Shown: positions 33,342 to 42,360, counted from the first letter of the stretch. The stretch is 64,000 nucleotides of DNA from an uncultured Eubacteriales bacterium (GCA_900546255.1 URCB01000001.1:38711-102710), one strand, 5' to 3'. The notes: generated from the sequence alone by a model not told the origin. Program-made: numbers and translations.

Positions 33342-34625
33342 ATGGCAAAGTTCGTGACAGCCCAAGAGGCAGTGCAGCACATCCATTCCGGCGACCGGGT
33401 TGCTTTGGCCCACAGCGTGGGGGAACCCCAGGCCTTGGTCAACGCGATGATTGATAACTACCAGGCCTATCAGAACGTGGAGATCGTCCACATGCTGGCC
33501 CTGGGCCCCTGCAAATACACCAAGCCGGAGATGGCCGGCCATTTTGGGCACAACTCCCTGTTCGCCGGCCCCGGCAGCCGGGATGCGGTCAACGAAGGCC
33601 GGGCTGACTACACCCCCAACCTCTTTGGGGAGTCCCCCCGGCTGTTTTATGAGGGGATCATCCCCATTGATGTGGCCCTTATCACCCTCTCCCCTCCCGA
33701 CGAGAAGGGGTACTGCTCCTACGGCGTCACGGTAGACTATACCAAATGCATCACGGAATGCGCCAAACTGGTCATCGCCCAAATCAACCGCAACATGCCC
33801 CGGACCTATGGGGACACCCTGGTCCACATCGACGACATCGACCTGGCGGTAGAGTGTGACGAACCCCTCTTCCTCCGCCCCATCCTTCCCGTGGGAGAGA
33901 TCGAGGAGCAGATCGGCCGCAACTGTGCCAGCCTCATTGAGGACGGCGCCTGCATCCAGCTGGGCATTGGCACCATCCCCGACGCCATCCTCCACTTCTT
34001 GGGGGACAAGAATGACCTGGGAGTCCACTCGGAGATGCTCTGCGACGGCGCTTTGGGCCTGCTGAAATCGGGGAACATCAACAACCGCCGCAAGCAGATC
34101 AACAACGGCGTCTCCGTGGTCACCTACCTCTATGGCCGGGAGGAACTCTATGAGTACGCCCGGATGAACCCCAAACTGCAGATCTTCCCCGTCAACTACG
34201 TCAACGACCCCAGGGTCATTGGGCAGAACGACAACGTGGTGTCGGTAAACTCCGCCCTCAGCGTGGATCTCATCGGCCAGGTGGCCGCGGACTCCATCAG
34301 CGCCGACAAAATCTTCAGCGGCGCCGGCGGGTTTGTAGACTTTGTCCGGGGCGCCTCCTTCTCCAAGGGGGGCAAATCCATCATTGCCATGCCCTCCACC
34401 GCTATGGGCGGCAAGGCCTCCCGGATTGTGGAGCAGTTTGACGCCGGCCGGCCCATCACCCTCTCCCGGTTTGAGACCCACTATGTAGTCACCGAGTACG
34501 GCATCGCCCAGCTCCGGGGGCAGACCCTCCGCCAGCGGGCTCGGGCCCTCATCGAGATTGCCCACCCCGACTTCCGGGACGAGCTGAAGGAAGCCTACGA
34601 GCGGAAGTTCCAGGAAGCCTATTGA
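33342..34625 (+). CDS. Family I CoA-transferase (4-hydroxybutyrate/acetyl-CoA transferase type)
   Basis: Single-chain CoA-transferase, 427 residues. It moves CoA between acetyl-CoA or butyryl-CoA and a carboxylic acid through a glutamyl-CoA ester. The catalytic glutamate is probably Glu231 in VHSEMLCDG; the CoA-binding GIGTIPDA and C-terminal GGFVDFVRGA regions are present. Family members include 4-hydroxybutyrate and butyryl-CoA:acetate CoA-transferases. With the hgd genes next door it could charge or recycle the hydroxyacid, or release butyrate. GAAGGAG precedes the ATG. Confidence 0.88.
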   Translation: MAKFVTAQEAVQHIHSGDRVALAHSVGEPQALVNAMIDNYQAYQNVEIVHMLALGPCKYTKPEMAGHFGHNSLFAGPGSRDAVNEGRADYTPNLFGESPRLFYEGIIPIDVALITLSPPDEKGYCSYGVTVDYTKCITECAKLVIAQINRNMPRTYGDTLVHIDDIDLAVECDEPLFLRPILPVGEIEEQIGRNCASLIEDGACIQLGIGTIPDAILHFLGDKNDLGVHSEMLCDGALGLLKSGNINNRRKQINNGVSVVTYLYGREELYEYARMNPKLQIFPVNYVNDPRVIGQNDNVVSVNSALSVDLIGQVAADSISADKIFSGAGGFVDFVRGASFSKGGKSIIAMPSTAMGGKASRIVEQFDAGRPITLSRFETHYVVTEYGIAQLRGQTLRQRARALIEIAHPDFRDELKEAYERKFQEAY

Positions 34626-34679
34626 TGGACCGTTACCATACCATCCAAGTAACCTCTGATCCCTCTATCCTCCAAAGAA

Positions 34680-34724
34680 AACCAGCGGGACACCGATGCA
34701 CCTCGGTGTCCCGCTGGTTGTTTT
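34680..34724 (+). terminator. Terminator of the CoA-transferase gene
   Basis: A 17-bp perfect stem (AACCAGCGGGACACCGA and complement, 6-nt loop) followed by GTTTT. Confidence 0.88.
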
Positions 34725-34747
34725 GTCTTAGAACGGGTCCATCGCCC

Positions 34748-35395
34748 TTATCCTTTCTCCACCCACTGGGCCAGTTCCCCCTCCAAATTGGCGTAGAAAT
34801 GGGCCATATGCAGCCCGTCTACCAAGCCATGGTGGCACAGGAGGCTGACCGGCAGGACCACCCTGTCCCCCTCTCGCCGGAACCGCCCCCAGGTGATCCG
34901 TGGGTTGGTGTCTGCCGGGCTGGGGGTGGGCTGGACAAGGGCCTCGTAATGCACCCAAGGCAGGGTGGAGATGAAGAGGAGGGGCAGGGCATCCTCCTCT
35001 CCCCCGTCGTCCAAACTGCGCTGGGCCTTGGCCGCTTCCTGGGTCTGGATGGCATGGGGGAGGTAGTCTGAAAACGGGAGGTCACTGCGCAGGGCGCAAT
35101 AACAGTACGTCCCGTCCTCCAGGGCCACAGTGTGGGAGGTGGGACAGTGGTCGTACTCCAAAATTTCCTCCCCCCGCAGCCGCTGCCGGAGTTCCGGCAC
35201 ACCGTTGGCAGCCCGGGCCGCACAGTAGAGGAAGGAGAGGAAGAAAGGCACCTTCCGCGCCCCCACCGCCTGGTAGAAGGCTGTGATGTCCACTGGTACC
35301 GTGAGCCCTGCATAGGGCTGGGCCATGGTACAAAAATAGTCCAAGTGGGCACACCGAGGATAGGTTTCCCGGGAAATGATGCGATAGGTTTCCAT
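34748..35395 (-). CDS. CatA-like acyltransferase with intact active site
   Basis: A 215-residue member of the chloramphenicol acetyltransferase family. The C-terminal catalytic motif is CHHGLVDGLHMAHF, so the active-site His and the DG pair are kept. An upstream STLPWVHYEAL region matches the family. Many gut Clostridia carry such CAT-like proteins with no proven resistance role, so the substrate is open. It is monocistronic and convergent with the CoA-transferase gene. Confidence 0.8.
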   Translation of the reverse strand: METYRIISRETYPRCAHLDYFCTMAQPYAGLTVPVDITAFYQAVGARKVPFFLSFLYCAARAANGVPELRQRLRGEEILEYDHCPTSHTVALEDGTYCYCALRSDLPFSDYLPHAIQTQEAAKAQRSLDDGGEEDALPLLFISTLPWVHYEALVQPTPSPADTNPRITWGRFRREGDRVVLPVSLLCHHGLVDGLHMAHFYANLEGELAQWVEKG

Positions 35396-35524
35396 GGTAT
35401 GACTCCCTTCTCTCCACGGTCAAAAATCAGTCAACAGAGGTTTTCCTGGCCCGGCATGGAAAAATTCCGTCGTGTAAAAAGATGATACCATCGAATGGAA
35501 TCCGCGGCAAGTGTGGGCGCACGG

Positions 35525-36235
35525 TCAGTCCTCCCAGGAAAAAACTTGTCCTTTGCCAGAGACCTCTACCACCCGGTCCCGGTACGGCGCACTGCAGGGA
35601 AGGGTTCGTAGGGTCTGTACCAAGGTGTAGTCCTCCCAACTGTGCATGGGAAAGGCGTGCTTGACTTCCATGGTGCGCATCCACCAGTCAAACCCCCACC
35701 AAAACTCCCCCTCTTGCCGGGGGTCCAGGACGAAGAAGCCCACGTCCACCGGTTTCCCCTGGAGCTTGGCGCACTCTTTCTTGAAGTCCCGTTCCATCGC
35801 CTGGTTCCAGGCCGCGTCCTCCTCCGCCCAATGCCACCAGTGCAGGTCCCCTGCGTGGAAGATGGTTTTTCCTTCGACCTCGACCAGAAAGGCCACGCCG
35901 GCATCGGTGGAGCGGTAGGTTTGTATGTCCAGCCCTCCCAGGGAAAGGTGCCGGCCTGCTGCCAGACGGAACACATGGCTGTCGTCAATCCCGAGGGCAG
36001 CCTTCCGCTTGGCCGAAAGACGAATGCAGTTGGCCAAAACGTACCAGACATTGTCCATCCCCAGCTGGGCAAAAATCTCAGGGGCGTAGTGGTCGCCATG
36101 GTGGTGGCTGGCAAAGACATACAGCGGTTTGCTCCGGTCATAGTCCGGCACCGGACCGCCGTACCAGTCAAAAAGCAGGGTACAGCCGGACAGTTCCACC
36201 AAAAATGAGCTGTGATAAAGAAAGGTGATGTTCAT
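35525..36235 (-). CDS. MBL-fold metallo-hydrolase
   Basis: A 236-residue metallo-beta-lactamase-fold protein. The metal site HHHGDH is near residue 52, and later ligands appear in FHAGDLHWW. It belongs to the UlaG/RomA-like group of MBL proteins that act on phosphodiesters or lactones. The start used follows AGGAGGG by only 4 nt; an ATG seven codons upstream is possible. No operon partner. Confidence 0.78.
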   Translation of the reverse strand: MNITFLYHSSFLVELSGCTLLFDWYGGPVPDYDRSKPLYVFASHHHGDHYAPEIFAQLGMDNVWYVLANCIRLSAKRKAALGIDDSHVFRLAAGRHLSLGGLDIQTYRSTDAGVAFLVEVEGKTIFHAGDLHWWHWAEEDAAWNQAMERDFKKECAKLQGKPVDVGFFVLDPRQEGEFWWGFDWWMRTMEVKHAFPMHSWEDYTLVQTLRTLPCSAPYRDRVVEVSGKGQVFSWED

Positions 36236-36328
36236 AGAACCCTCCTGTGTGCGCATGTTCCAATGGCTCCAGTGTACCCAATCTCCTCGGGGTTGTCAAT
36301 CATCCCGGCACGCCAAGTTTGGGCCGGG

Positions 36329-36336
36329 CATACACT
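36329..36336 (+). promoter_or_regulatory. Possible sigma-E type -10 element
   Basis: CATACACT agrees with the sporulation sigma-E -10 consensus and precedes the three-gene cluster that includes a SpoIID-like protein. An AC 17 nt upstream would also fit sigma-K. No good sigma-E -35 was seen. Confidence 0.3.
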
Positions 36337-36358
36337 GGGGAGAAAGGAGGTCGTTTCT

Positions 36359-36742
36359 ATGCCACAATCCGGCATCCTAAAAACCCGGGTGTTCACCAGC
36401 CGCGGCCAACTGCCTGTGGAGGACGCCGCCGTCTCCATCGTGCAGCACGGACAAGATGGCCGGCAGCATTTGCTGAACATCCAGTCCAGCGACCGCAGCG
36501 GCAACACCCTGCCCACCGTCATCGAGACGCCAGACGCCTGGGAAAGCCAGTCCCCCGGACAGGAAGCTCCCTTTTCCCTGTGTGACGTCTGGGTGGAGTG
36601 CCCCGGGTATCAGCTGCTGCTGGTGCAGAATGTGCAGATTTTCTCGGGGGTCACCAGCATCCAGGACCTTCCACTCATCCCTTTGGCCGAGGCCACCGGC
36701 CGGCCAGCGTCCCGGGTGGACATCACCCCCCAGAACCTATAG
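36359..36742 (+). CDS. Small beta-sandwich protein, prealbumin/carboxypeptidase-regulatory-like
   Basis: A 127-residue protein without signal peptide. The pattern VFTSRGQLPVEDAAVSIVQ, with a later DVWVECPGYQ and LPLIPLAE, resembles the CarboxypepD regulatory / prealbumin-like fold. AAAGGAGG lies 8 nt before the ATG. It is 15 nt before the SpoIID-like gene and probably made with it. Function unknown; a structural role in the spore envelope is a guess from context. Confidence 0.7.
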   Translation: MPQSGILKTRVFTSRGQLPVEDAAVSIVQHGQDGRQHLLNIQSSDRSGNTLPTVIETPDAWESQSPGQEAPFSLCDVWVECPGYQLLLVQNVQIFSGVTSIQDLPLIPLAEATGRPASRVDITPQNL

Positions 36743-36757
36743 GAAAGGAGGGACCGT

Positions 36758-37993
36758 ATGCCCATCATTGTCACCCCCTACGTTCCCACTTACATCACAG
36801 TGCACTTAGGCACCCCAGACAGCGACGCGGAAAACGTCACCGTCGCGTTCCTGGATTACATCAAAAACGTCGCTTCCAGCGAGGTGTATCCCACCTGGCA
36901 TGTCTCCGCGCTGCGGGCCAACATCTTGGCGCAGGTTTCCTTTGTCCTGAACCGGGTATATACCGAGTTCTACCCCAGCCAGGGGTACGATTTCAACATC
37001 ACCGCGTCCACTGCCTATGATCAAAAATTCATCAAAGGGCGCAATATCTTTGAAAGCGTCAGCACCTTGGTGGATGCACTCTTTACCAGTTATCTCCGCC
37101 GTCCAGGGTTTGCAGAGCCCTTGGCCGCCAGTTTCTGCAACGGCACCACCTCCACCTGTGATGGCCTCTCCCAGTGGGGCAGCGAACACCTGGCGCAGGA
37201 GGGATACAATTCCGTGGAAATCTTGCAGCATTACTATGGGGAAAACTTAGAAATTGTAAACAACGCTCCCATTCAAAACATCCAATACTCCTATCCCGGC
37301 GTCCCCCTCCGTTTGGGTGACGTCAGCCCTTACGTCCGTATCGCCCAAATTATGGCCAACCAGATTGCAGCGGCCTACCCCGCCATTCCTAAGATTTGGG
37401 ACGTCAACGGAGTGTTCGATGCCGCCACGGAGGATGCCGTACGGGAGATCCAGCACATCTTTAATCTGACCGTGGATGGCATCATTGGCAAGTCCACCTG
37501 GTATATGATGGTGCATCTATACACCGGAATTCTCCGGTTATCGGAACTGGTCAGCCAAGGGCAAACCTATTTTCAGTTAGGATTCACCTATGAGGAAGCC
37601 ATCTATTACGGCCAGCAGGGAGAAGCCGTCTCCTTGCTGCAATACCTCTTGTCCATTCTCTCTGAGTTTTACCTTACCATTCCCTTTCTCACCATCGACG
37701 GCATCTTCGGAGACGAGACCTTAGCCGCAGTCAAGGCCCTCCAGCAGGATGCCGGCCTGGAGCAGACCGGTGTGGTCAATGAGGAAACTTGGAACGTCAT
37801 CGTGGACCGCTTTCTGGGCATTGACCAAACCGTCCTCAGTAACCCCGACTTCTTCCCCTACCAGAGCCCCTCCGGGGAGACCGTGGAACCGGAGACCTTG
37901 CAGGAATACCTTGCCACCACCCCGGGACAGTTCCCCGGCTTTCCCCTGGTGCTGGGCTCCACAGACAGCGACCAAGAAAGGAGCAACCCATGA
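36758..37993 (+). CDS. SpoIID-like protein with peptidoglycan-binding domains
   Basis: A 411-residue protein. The first half is a SpoIID/LytB-type domain (region from NITASTAYDQKFIKGR to GLSQWGSEHLAQEGY and ILQHYYG). The second half carries two PG_binding_1 modules: VNGVFDAATEDAVREIQ, then IDGIFGDETLAAVKALQQ. SpoIID proteins cleave denuded glycan strands. There is no signal peptide or membrane anchor, so it may act inside the mother cell or on the spore surface. It overlaps the next gene by 4 bp. Confidence 0.85.
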   Translation: MPIIVTPYVPTYITVHLGTPDSDAENVTVAFLDYIKNVASSEVYPTWHVSALRANILAQVSFVLNRVYTEFYPSQGYDFNITASTAYDQKFIKGRNIFESVSTLVDALFTSYLRRPGFAEPLAASFCNGTTSTCDGLSQWGSEHLAQEGYNSVEILQHYYGENLEIVNNAPIQNIQYSYPGVPLRLGDVSPYVRIAQIMANQIAAAYPAIPKIWDVNGVFDAATEDAVREIQHIFNLTVDGIIGKSTWYMMVHLYTGILRLSELVSQGQTYFQLGFTYEEAIYYGQQGEAVSLLQYLLSILSEFYLTIPFLTIDGIFGDETLAAVKALQQDAGLEQTGVVNEETWNVIVDRFLGIDQTVLSNPDFFPYQSPSGETVEPETLQEYLATTPGQFPGFPLVLGSTDSDQERSNP

Positions 37994-38544
37994 CCCCCAC
38001 CCCCTCTCCCGCTTTTCTCCGCGGGCCTGTGAGTACGTTGCAGGAGATGCTCCGCACCATCTCCCATGTGGACCGTGCCATTCCCTTTCTCCGCCCCACG
38101 GGCATCTTTGACGAAGACACCCTAGCCGCGGTGATGACCTTCCAAAAAGTCCATGGCCGCCCGGTCACTGGCGTCGTGGACCAGCAAAACTGGAATGCCA
38201 TTCAAACGGCCTATCTCCAAGCGGCCCAACAGCTGACCCCGCCCCGTCCTGTGACCCTGTTTTCCCAGGGCGCTGCGCCCATTCATCCGGGCCAGCGCCA
38301 CGCCTCCCTGGTCCATGTGCAGGGGATGTTTCGCGCCCTGGCCCAAGTGTTGGACGAGGTCATCCCCACCCCGTCCACGGGCGTGCTGGACCAGGACAGC
38401 ACCGCCAACCTCCGTTGGGTACAGCGCCACGCCAACCTCCCCCAAACCGGGATCTTGGATGGGAATACCTGGGAGACCCTCGTGCGGCTGTTTGAGACCT
38501 TCGTGACCCAAACGCCCCAGCAGGTGATTTCCGGCAGCGGATAA
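37990..38544 (+). CDS. Protein of two peptidoglycan-binding domains
   Basis: A 184-residue protein made almost entirely of two PG_binding_1 modules (TGIFDEDTLAAVMTFQK and TGVLDQDSTANLRWVQRH), each ending in a conserved Trp-containing helix (NWNAIQ, TWETLV). No catalytic domain or signal peptide. It is translationally coupled to the SpoIID-like gene (ATGA overlap) and probably binds the same cell-wall target. Confidence 0.82.
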   Translation: MTPTPSPAFLRGPVSTLQEMLRTISHVDRAIPFLRPTGIFDEDTLAAVMTFQKVHGRPVTGVVDQQNWNAIQTAYLQAAQQLTPPRPVTLFSQGAAPIHPGQRHASLVHVQGMFRALAQVLDEVIPTPSTGVLDQDSTANLRWVQRHANLPQTGILDGNTWETLVRLFETFVTQTPQQVISGSG

Positions 38545-38550
38545 GGGAGG

Positions 38551-38577
38551 GTTCCCGCCCCCATCGGGGGCGGGAAC
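38551..38577 (+). terminator. Hairpin ending the SpoIID-like cluster
   Basis: A 12-bp perfect GC-rich stem (GTTCCCGCCCCC and complement) with a 3-nt loop but no T tract. It may stop transcription weakly or protect the 3' end. Confidence 0.5.
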
Positions 38578-38588
38578 TGCCAGCCCCA

Positions 38589-38617
38589 TTGACCTGGGCC
38601 TCCATCCATAGTATACT
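38589..38617 (+). promoter_or_regulatory. recJ promoter
   Basis: TTGACC and TATACT with 17-nt spacing. Confidence 0.75.
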
Positions 38618-38672
38618 GGTGAACACTTCCACCCAATAGCAATGAACCGTTTTCCAGGAGGCGCGATACAAC

Positions 38673-40370
38673 ATGCAGGTATGGCAAAAAAGGGGCAATG
38701 CAACCACCATCTTAGAGGCAATCCTAGCCCGGGCAGAGGCCAGCGAGGAGGAACTTCTCGCCCCCTGCCCTGCCCCCCCCGAGGCAATCGACGGGATTCC
38801 TGCCGCAGCCGATCTCATCGTCCGCTGCGCCCTTCAAGGGGACATGCCCGTGGTGATCGTCGGCGACTATGACGCAGACGGCGTCACCGCCACTGCCATC
38901 CTGGTAAAACTGCTCCACCATTTCGGCGTCTCCCCCCGGGCCATCATCCCCCGCCGTTTTACCAACGGTTACGGAATCACCCACTCCCTGGTGGAGGGCA
39001 TCTCCCACTCCCTCCTGATCACCGTGGACAACGGCATTGCCGCTGTGGAGCCCATCCAGGCTGCCAAGGCGGCGGGGAATGTGGTGCTGATCCTAGACCA
39101 CCATCTGCCCCAGGCAGAGATTCCCCCCGCCGACGTCATCGTGGACCCCCACCTGCATCCGGAACGAAACGGGTATGAGCACTATTGCGGCGCCGGGCTG
39201 GCCTATAAACTGGCCGAGTACCTGTGCCGAGAGGAGTCTTCCCAGGAGAAAAAGGATCTCTTTTTCGACCTGCTGGTGCTGGCCTGCCTGGGTACCTTGG
39301 CCGATGTGATGCCCCTCACAGGGGACAACCGGCGGTTGGTCATGTCGGGGCTGGCCGTCATCAACCGGGACAGTTGGTACCACCAGCTCTCCCCTGGCCT
39401 CAAGTCTGTGCTGGACCTGTCCCCCCGCCCCTATACGGAGGACACCATCAAGTTCCAAACGGCCCCCATCCTCAACGCCACAGGCCGGCTGTTTGACGCG
39501 GGAAGCGCATCGGTACTCAAAGCACTCATCACCACAGAGCCTGCTGCCGCAGCTGGTTACGCCGCCAAGATGAAGGCCATCAACCAGCGCCGGAAGGACT
39601 TGGTTGCCCAGTGGCTGGCGGCGGTGGAGGAAGCCGCCGCCGGGCAGGAGGAGGCGCCCATTCTTTTGGTCCGATGCCAGGGAATCCCGGAGGGGATTGT
39701 GGGCATCGTCGCCGGAAAGCTCAGCGAGGCCCACCAACGCCCTGCCTTCGTCTTCTCCGACATTGCCAGTGCCCCTGGCCTGCTCCGGGGATCCGGCCGG
39801 ACCTATGGGGACTTTGACCTCTCCCCCCTGATCCCTGTGGTCACGCCCTTCGCGGAAAGTGCCGGCGGCCACGCCGGGGCGGCCGGCATCACCGTCTCTG
39901 AGGGGCAGTACGGCCCCATGGGGCAGGCCATCACCCAGTGGGCCCAGGACAACCGCCCCCCAGCCGCCGATGACACGCTGTACTACGATTTGGATGTCAC
40001 CGAGGCTGACCTGCCCGCCGTCCTTTCGGTGCTCAAAGCCCACGCCCCGTACGGTCCCGGCGCAGAAAAGCCGGTGCTGGCCCTGCGGGGCCTCCGCCTC
40101 CAAACCCGAGGGGGACAGTGCTATCGCCTTATGGGGAAGGGGCACGAGCATTTGAAACTCTTCGGCCAAGTCTCTGACGCAGTGGGGTTTGACCTCACCG
40201 CCGCTTACCTGGACCTGGGCTGCCCGGGCACCGTGGATCTGCTGGGTGTGGTGGAGGAAAACCAGTTCCTGGGGAAAACCTCCCTCCAATTTCAGTTCCA
40301 TGCCATTCGTCCCTGCGTGGAAACCACCCAGCCTCTGCTGCCGGAGGAGCCGCTCCTGGCCCAAGTATGA
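38673..40370 (+). CDS. recJ: Single-strand DNA exonuclease RecJ
   Basis: 5'-3' exonuclease of recombination and repair, 565 residues, the short clostridial form. The DHH-family motifs are in order: GDYDADGVTATAI (near 64), TVDNGI, DHH (LILDHHLP), LGTLADVMPL, then DHHA1 ending GGHAGAAG, and an OB-like C-terminal domain. AGGAGG lies 11 nt before the ATG. Confidence 0.94.
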   Translation: MQVWQKRGNATTILEAILARAEASEEELLAPCPAPPEAIDGIPAAADLIVRCALQGDMPVVIVGDYDADGVTATAILVKLLHHFGVSPRAIIPRRFTNGYGITHSLVEGISHSLLITVDNGIAAVEPIQAAKAAGNVVLILDHHLPQAEIPPADVIVDPHLHPERNGYEHYCGAGLAYKLAEYLCREESSQEKKDLFFDLLVLACLGTLADVMPLTGDNRRLVMSGLAVINRDSWYHQLSPGLKSVLDLSPRPYTEDTIKFQTAPILNATGRLFDAGSASVLKALITTEPAAAAGYAAKMKAINQRRKDLVAQWLAAVEEAAAGQEEAPILLVRCQGIPEGIVGIVAGKLSEAHQRPAFVFSDIASAPGLLRGSGRTYGDFDLSPLIPVVTPFAESAGGHAGAAGITVSEGQYGPMGQAITQWAQDNRPPAADDTLYYDLDVTEADLPAVLSVLKAHAPYGPGAEKPVLALRGLRLQTRGGQCYRLMGKGHEHLKLFGQVSDAVGFDLTAAYLDLGCPGTVDLLGVVEENQFLGKTSLQFQFHAIRPCVETTQPLLPEEPLLAQV

Positions 40371-40387
40371 GACCACTTCCAAAACAG

Positions 40388-40430
40388 AAACACCGTGCAG
40401 AGCCTCTTATGGGGTTCCGCACGGTGTTTT
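40388..40430. terminator. Shared terminator of recJ and the GIY-YIG gene
   Basis: Stem AAACACCGTGC/GCACGGTGTTT with a 20-nt loop, then TTCTTTG on the plus strand. The stop codon of the convergent GIY-YIG gene lies in the loop. Confidence 0.75.
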
Positions 40431-40685
40431 CTTTGTTGGGTGCTCTGCGATCAAGCGGAGCTTTTGCGCCCGGGTCAGCTGCTTGATCGCCCATTCCCGG
40501 CGCATGGCTTCCTCCTTGGTGGCAAATTGCTCTTGGTAGACCAGCACCACCGGGCGGCGGGAGCGGGTATACTTCGCGCCGGTTCCCGCGTTGTGGGCCA
40601 GCAGACGGTTGGTCAAGTCATTGGTCCAGCCGGTGTACAAGGTCCCGTCCCGGCATTTCACAATATATGTATAATTTTCTGCCAC
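40407..40685 (-). CDS. GIY-YIG domain protein (UPF0213 type)
   Basis: A 92-residue single-domain GIY-YIG protein of the YhbQ/UPF0213 family: YTYIVKCRDGTLYTGWTNDL at the N terminus, then RLLAHNAGTGAKYT and the catalytic-type Glu in TKEEAMRREWAIK. Its function is uncertain. A GTG start is used, with AAGGAGG 13 nt upstream. Its promoter region overlaps that of the thioesterase gene on the other strand. Confidence 0.88.
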   Translation of the reverse strand: MAENYTYIVKCRDGTLYTGWTNDLTNRLLAHNAGTGAKYTRSRRPVVLVYQEQFATKEEAMRREWAIKQLTRAQKLRLIAEHPTKKTPCGTP

Positions 40686-40694
40686 AGGCCCCCC

Positions 40695-40723
40695 TTGCCT
40701 CCTTGAAAAAAATGTTGTAAACT
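40695..40723 (+). promoter_or_regulatory. Promoter of the thioesterase-peptidase pair
   Basis: TTGCCT and TAAACT with 17-nt spacing. Confidence 0.6.
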
Positions 40724-40873
40724 AAGCTACAAAAGAATCAAATCAGGAAGAAATCCCTTCTGGCCCCAGTGCCTGGACTTTTTTCCACCGCCAGTATATC
40801 CCATCCCCCACCCGAAGGCAAGGAAAACTCTTTTCCCCGCCGGTCTTGGGAGAACCGCGAGAGGAGCACCCCT

Positions 40874-41623
40874 GTGAAGAATCATTATACCAAAGAACTG
40901 CTCATCACCTCCACCTATTCCGACCGTTTTTGTGAGTTGGGCCTGACCCAGGCCACCCTCCTGCTCCAAGACGCCATGACGGAGCTCTTCTACACCTACC
41001 AATGCGACGCCATTCGCCTGTCCCAGTCCCACCAGGTGATTTGGGCCGTGGCCCGCACCAAGCTGCGGTATGACGGCCCCATCCGGTGGATGGACCGGGT
41101 AAAACTCACCGCCTTCCCGGTGAAGGTCTCTCCGGTGGCCATCCATCTCAACCTCTTGCTAGAAGGAATGGATGGCACGCCCCTCCTCCGCGCCCGGCAA
41201 GAGACTTGCGCCATTGATGTCACCACCCACGCCCTTCGAAAGACGGACACCACCCCCTTCCCCCGGGACCTGACCTGGCCGACCCCAGTGTTTACTGACC
41301 CCTTCTGCCGCACCAAGCTGAAGTTGGGGGAAGAGGACCTGGCCCTTCGCCACCAGGTCCGCACCTCTGACACTGATATGAACCAGCATATGAACAACAC
41401 GGACTACGTCCGCTTGATCCTGGATACCCGCCCCTCCTCCTTCTGGAACACCCACCGCATCCGGGATTTTGACGTCCACTACGTCAGCGAAGCCGTGGAA
41501 GGGGAGGAACTCCAGGTCTATTGCCAGGAGACCAGCGAGCAGTTGGCTGTACAAATCAAACGGGGAGAGACCTCCCTGGTCAAGGCATTCCTCCAGCTGG
41601 AGCCCAGGAGCCCCCAAGGGTGA
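40874..41623 (+). CDS. Acyl-ACP thioesterase
   Basis: Releases fatty acids from acyl-ACP. The 249 residues form a double hot-dog fold with the family catalytic segment DMNQHMNNTDYVRLIL near residue 170. A GTG start is supported by AGAGGAG with 7-nt spacing; an ATG 35 codons upstream lacks a ribosome site. The bacterial thioesterase could serve lipid turnover or free fatty-acid release. It overlaps the following gene by 4 bp. Confidence 0.88.
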   Translation: MKNHYTKELLITSTYSDRFCELGLTQATLLLQDAMTELFYTYQCDAIRLSQSHQVIWAVARTKLRYDGPIRWMDRVKLTAFPVKVSPVAIHLNLLLEGMDGTPLLRARQETCAIDVTTHALRKTDTTPFPRDLTWPTPVFTDPFCRTKLKLGEEDLALRHQVRTSDTDMNQHMNNTDYVRLILDTRPSSFWNTHRIRDFDVHYVSEAVEGEELQVYCQETSEQLAVQIKRGETSLVKAFLQLEPRSPQG

Positions 41624-42348
41624 AGCGCACCCTTCTCCTGGAGGGGCGGACCATCCCCTACGAGCTGACCCAGAAGCCCGTGAAAAACATCAACATTCGG
41701 GTCCATGCCGATGGGTCTGTGAGGGTCTCCGCAGGGCCGTGGGTCTCCCCGGAGGCGGTAGACGCCGTGCTCCGCCAGCGTTCCGCCTTTCTCCTTCGGG
41801 CGCTGGATCAGTTCGCCGCCCAAGCCCCCCTGCGCCCGAAACCCCACACCTATGGTTCCGGGGAAATGGTCTACCTGCTGGGCAAGCCCTATCCCCTCCG
41901 CCTCCGGCCAGGTCCTAAGGTTGAGGTTCGGCAGACCCCTTCTCACCTTCTCCTCACGTTGCCGGACCCTGAGGATTCTCAGAGCCGGGTGCGGGCTATG
42001 GAGGCCTTTCTGAAGCAGACCTGCCTTACCGTTACCACGCAGCTGTGCCGCCAATACCATCCCCAACTGGCCCCCTTTGGGGTGCCGATGCCAGAGATTC
42101 GCGTGCGGTCCATGACCTCCCGCTGGGGCAGCTGCTCCCCTACCAAAGGGCGGGTGACCTTTGCCCGGCAACTGGTGGAGGCCCCTTTCGACTGTGTTGC
42201 CTATGTGGTCTGCCATGAGTTGGTTCATTTTGTCCACCCCAACCATTCCAAAGCCTTTTACGCTTGTTTGGCACATATTTTCCCGGACTGGAAGGCCCAA
42301 CGGCAGCGGTTAAATTCCTACAGCTATCGCCAGGATCCTCATCCCTAA
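41620..42348 (+). CDS. YgjP-like zinc metallopeptidase
   Basis: A 242-residue protein of the YgjP (DUF45/M48-like) family. The zinc site is HELVH (H199, E200, H203) with a third His at 209 (HPNHSKAFY), preceded by the family motif RWGSCSPTKGRVTF. A GTG start overlaps the thioesterase stop as GTGA. Homologues may be stand-alone peptidases or restriction-linked; here only the thioesterase is a neighbour. Confidence 0.9.
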   Translation: MKRTLLLEGRTIPYELTQKPVKNINIRVHADGSVRVSAGPWVSPEAVDAVLRQRSAFLLRALDQFAAQAPLRPKPHTYGSGEMVYLLGKPYPLRLRPGPKVEVRQTPSHLLLTLPDPEDSQSRVRAMEAFLKQTCLTVTTQLCRQYHPQLAPFGVPMPEIRVRSMTSRWGSCSPTKGRVTFARQLVEAPFDCVAYVVCHELVHFVHPNHSKAFYACLAHIFPDWKAQRQRLNSYSYRQDPHP

Positions 42349-42360
42349 CACAGTTTCCTC

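Noticed and set aside
34748..35395. A proven chloramphenicol resistance gene
   Set aside because: Active-site residues are intact, but many chromosomal CAT-like proteins do not act on chloramphenicol, so only the family is stated.
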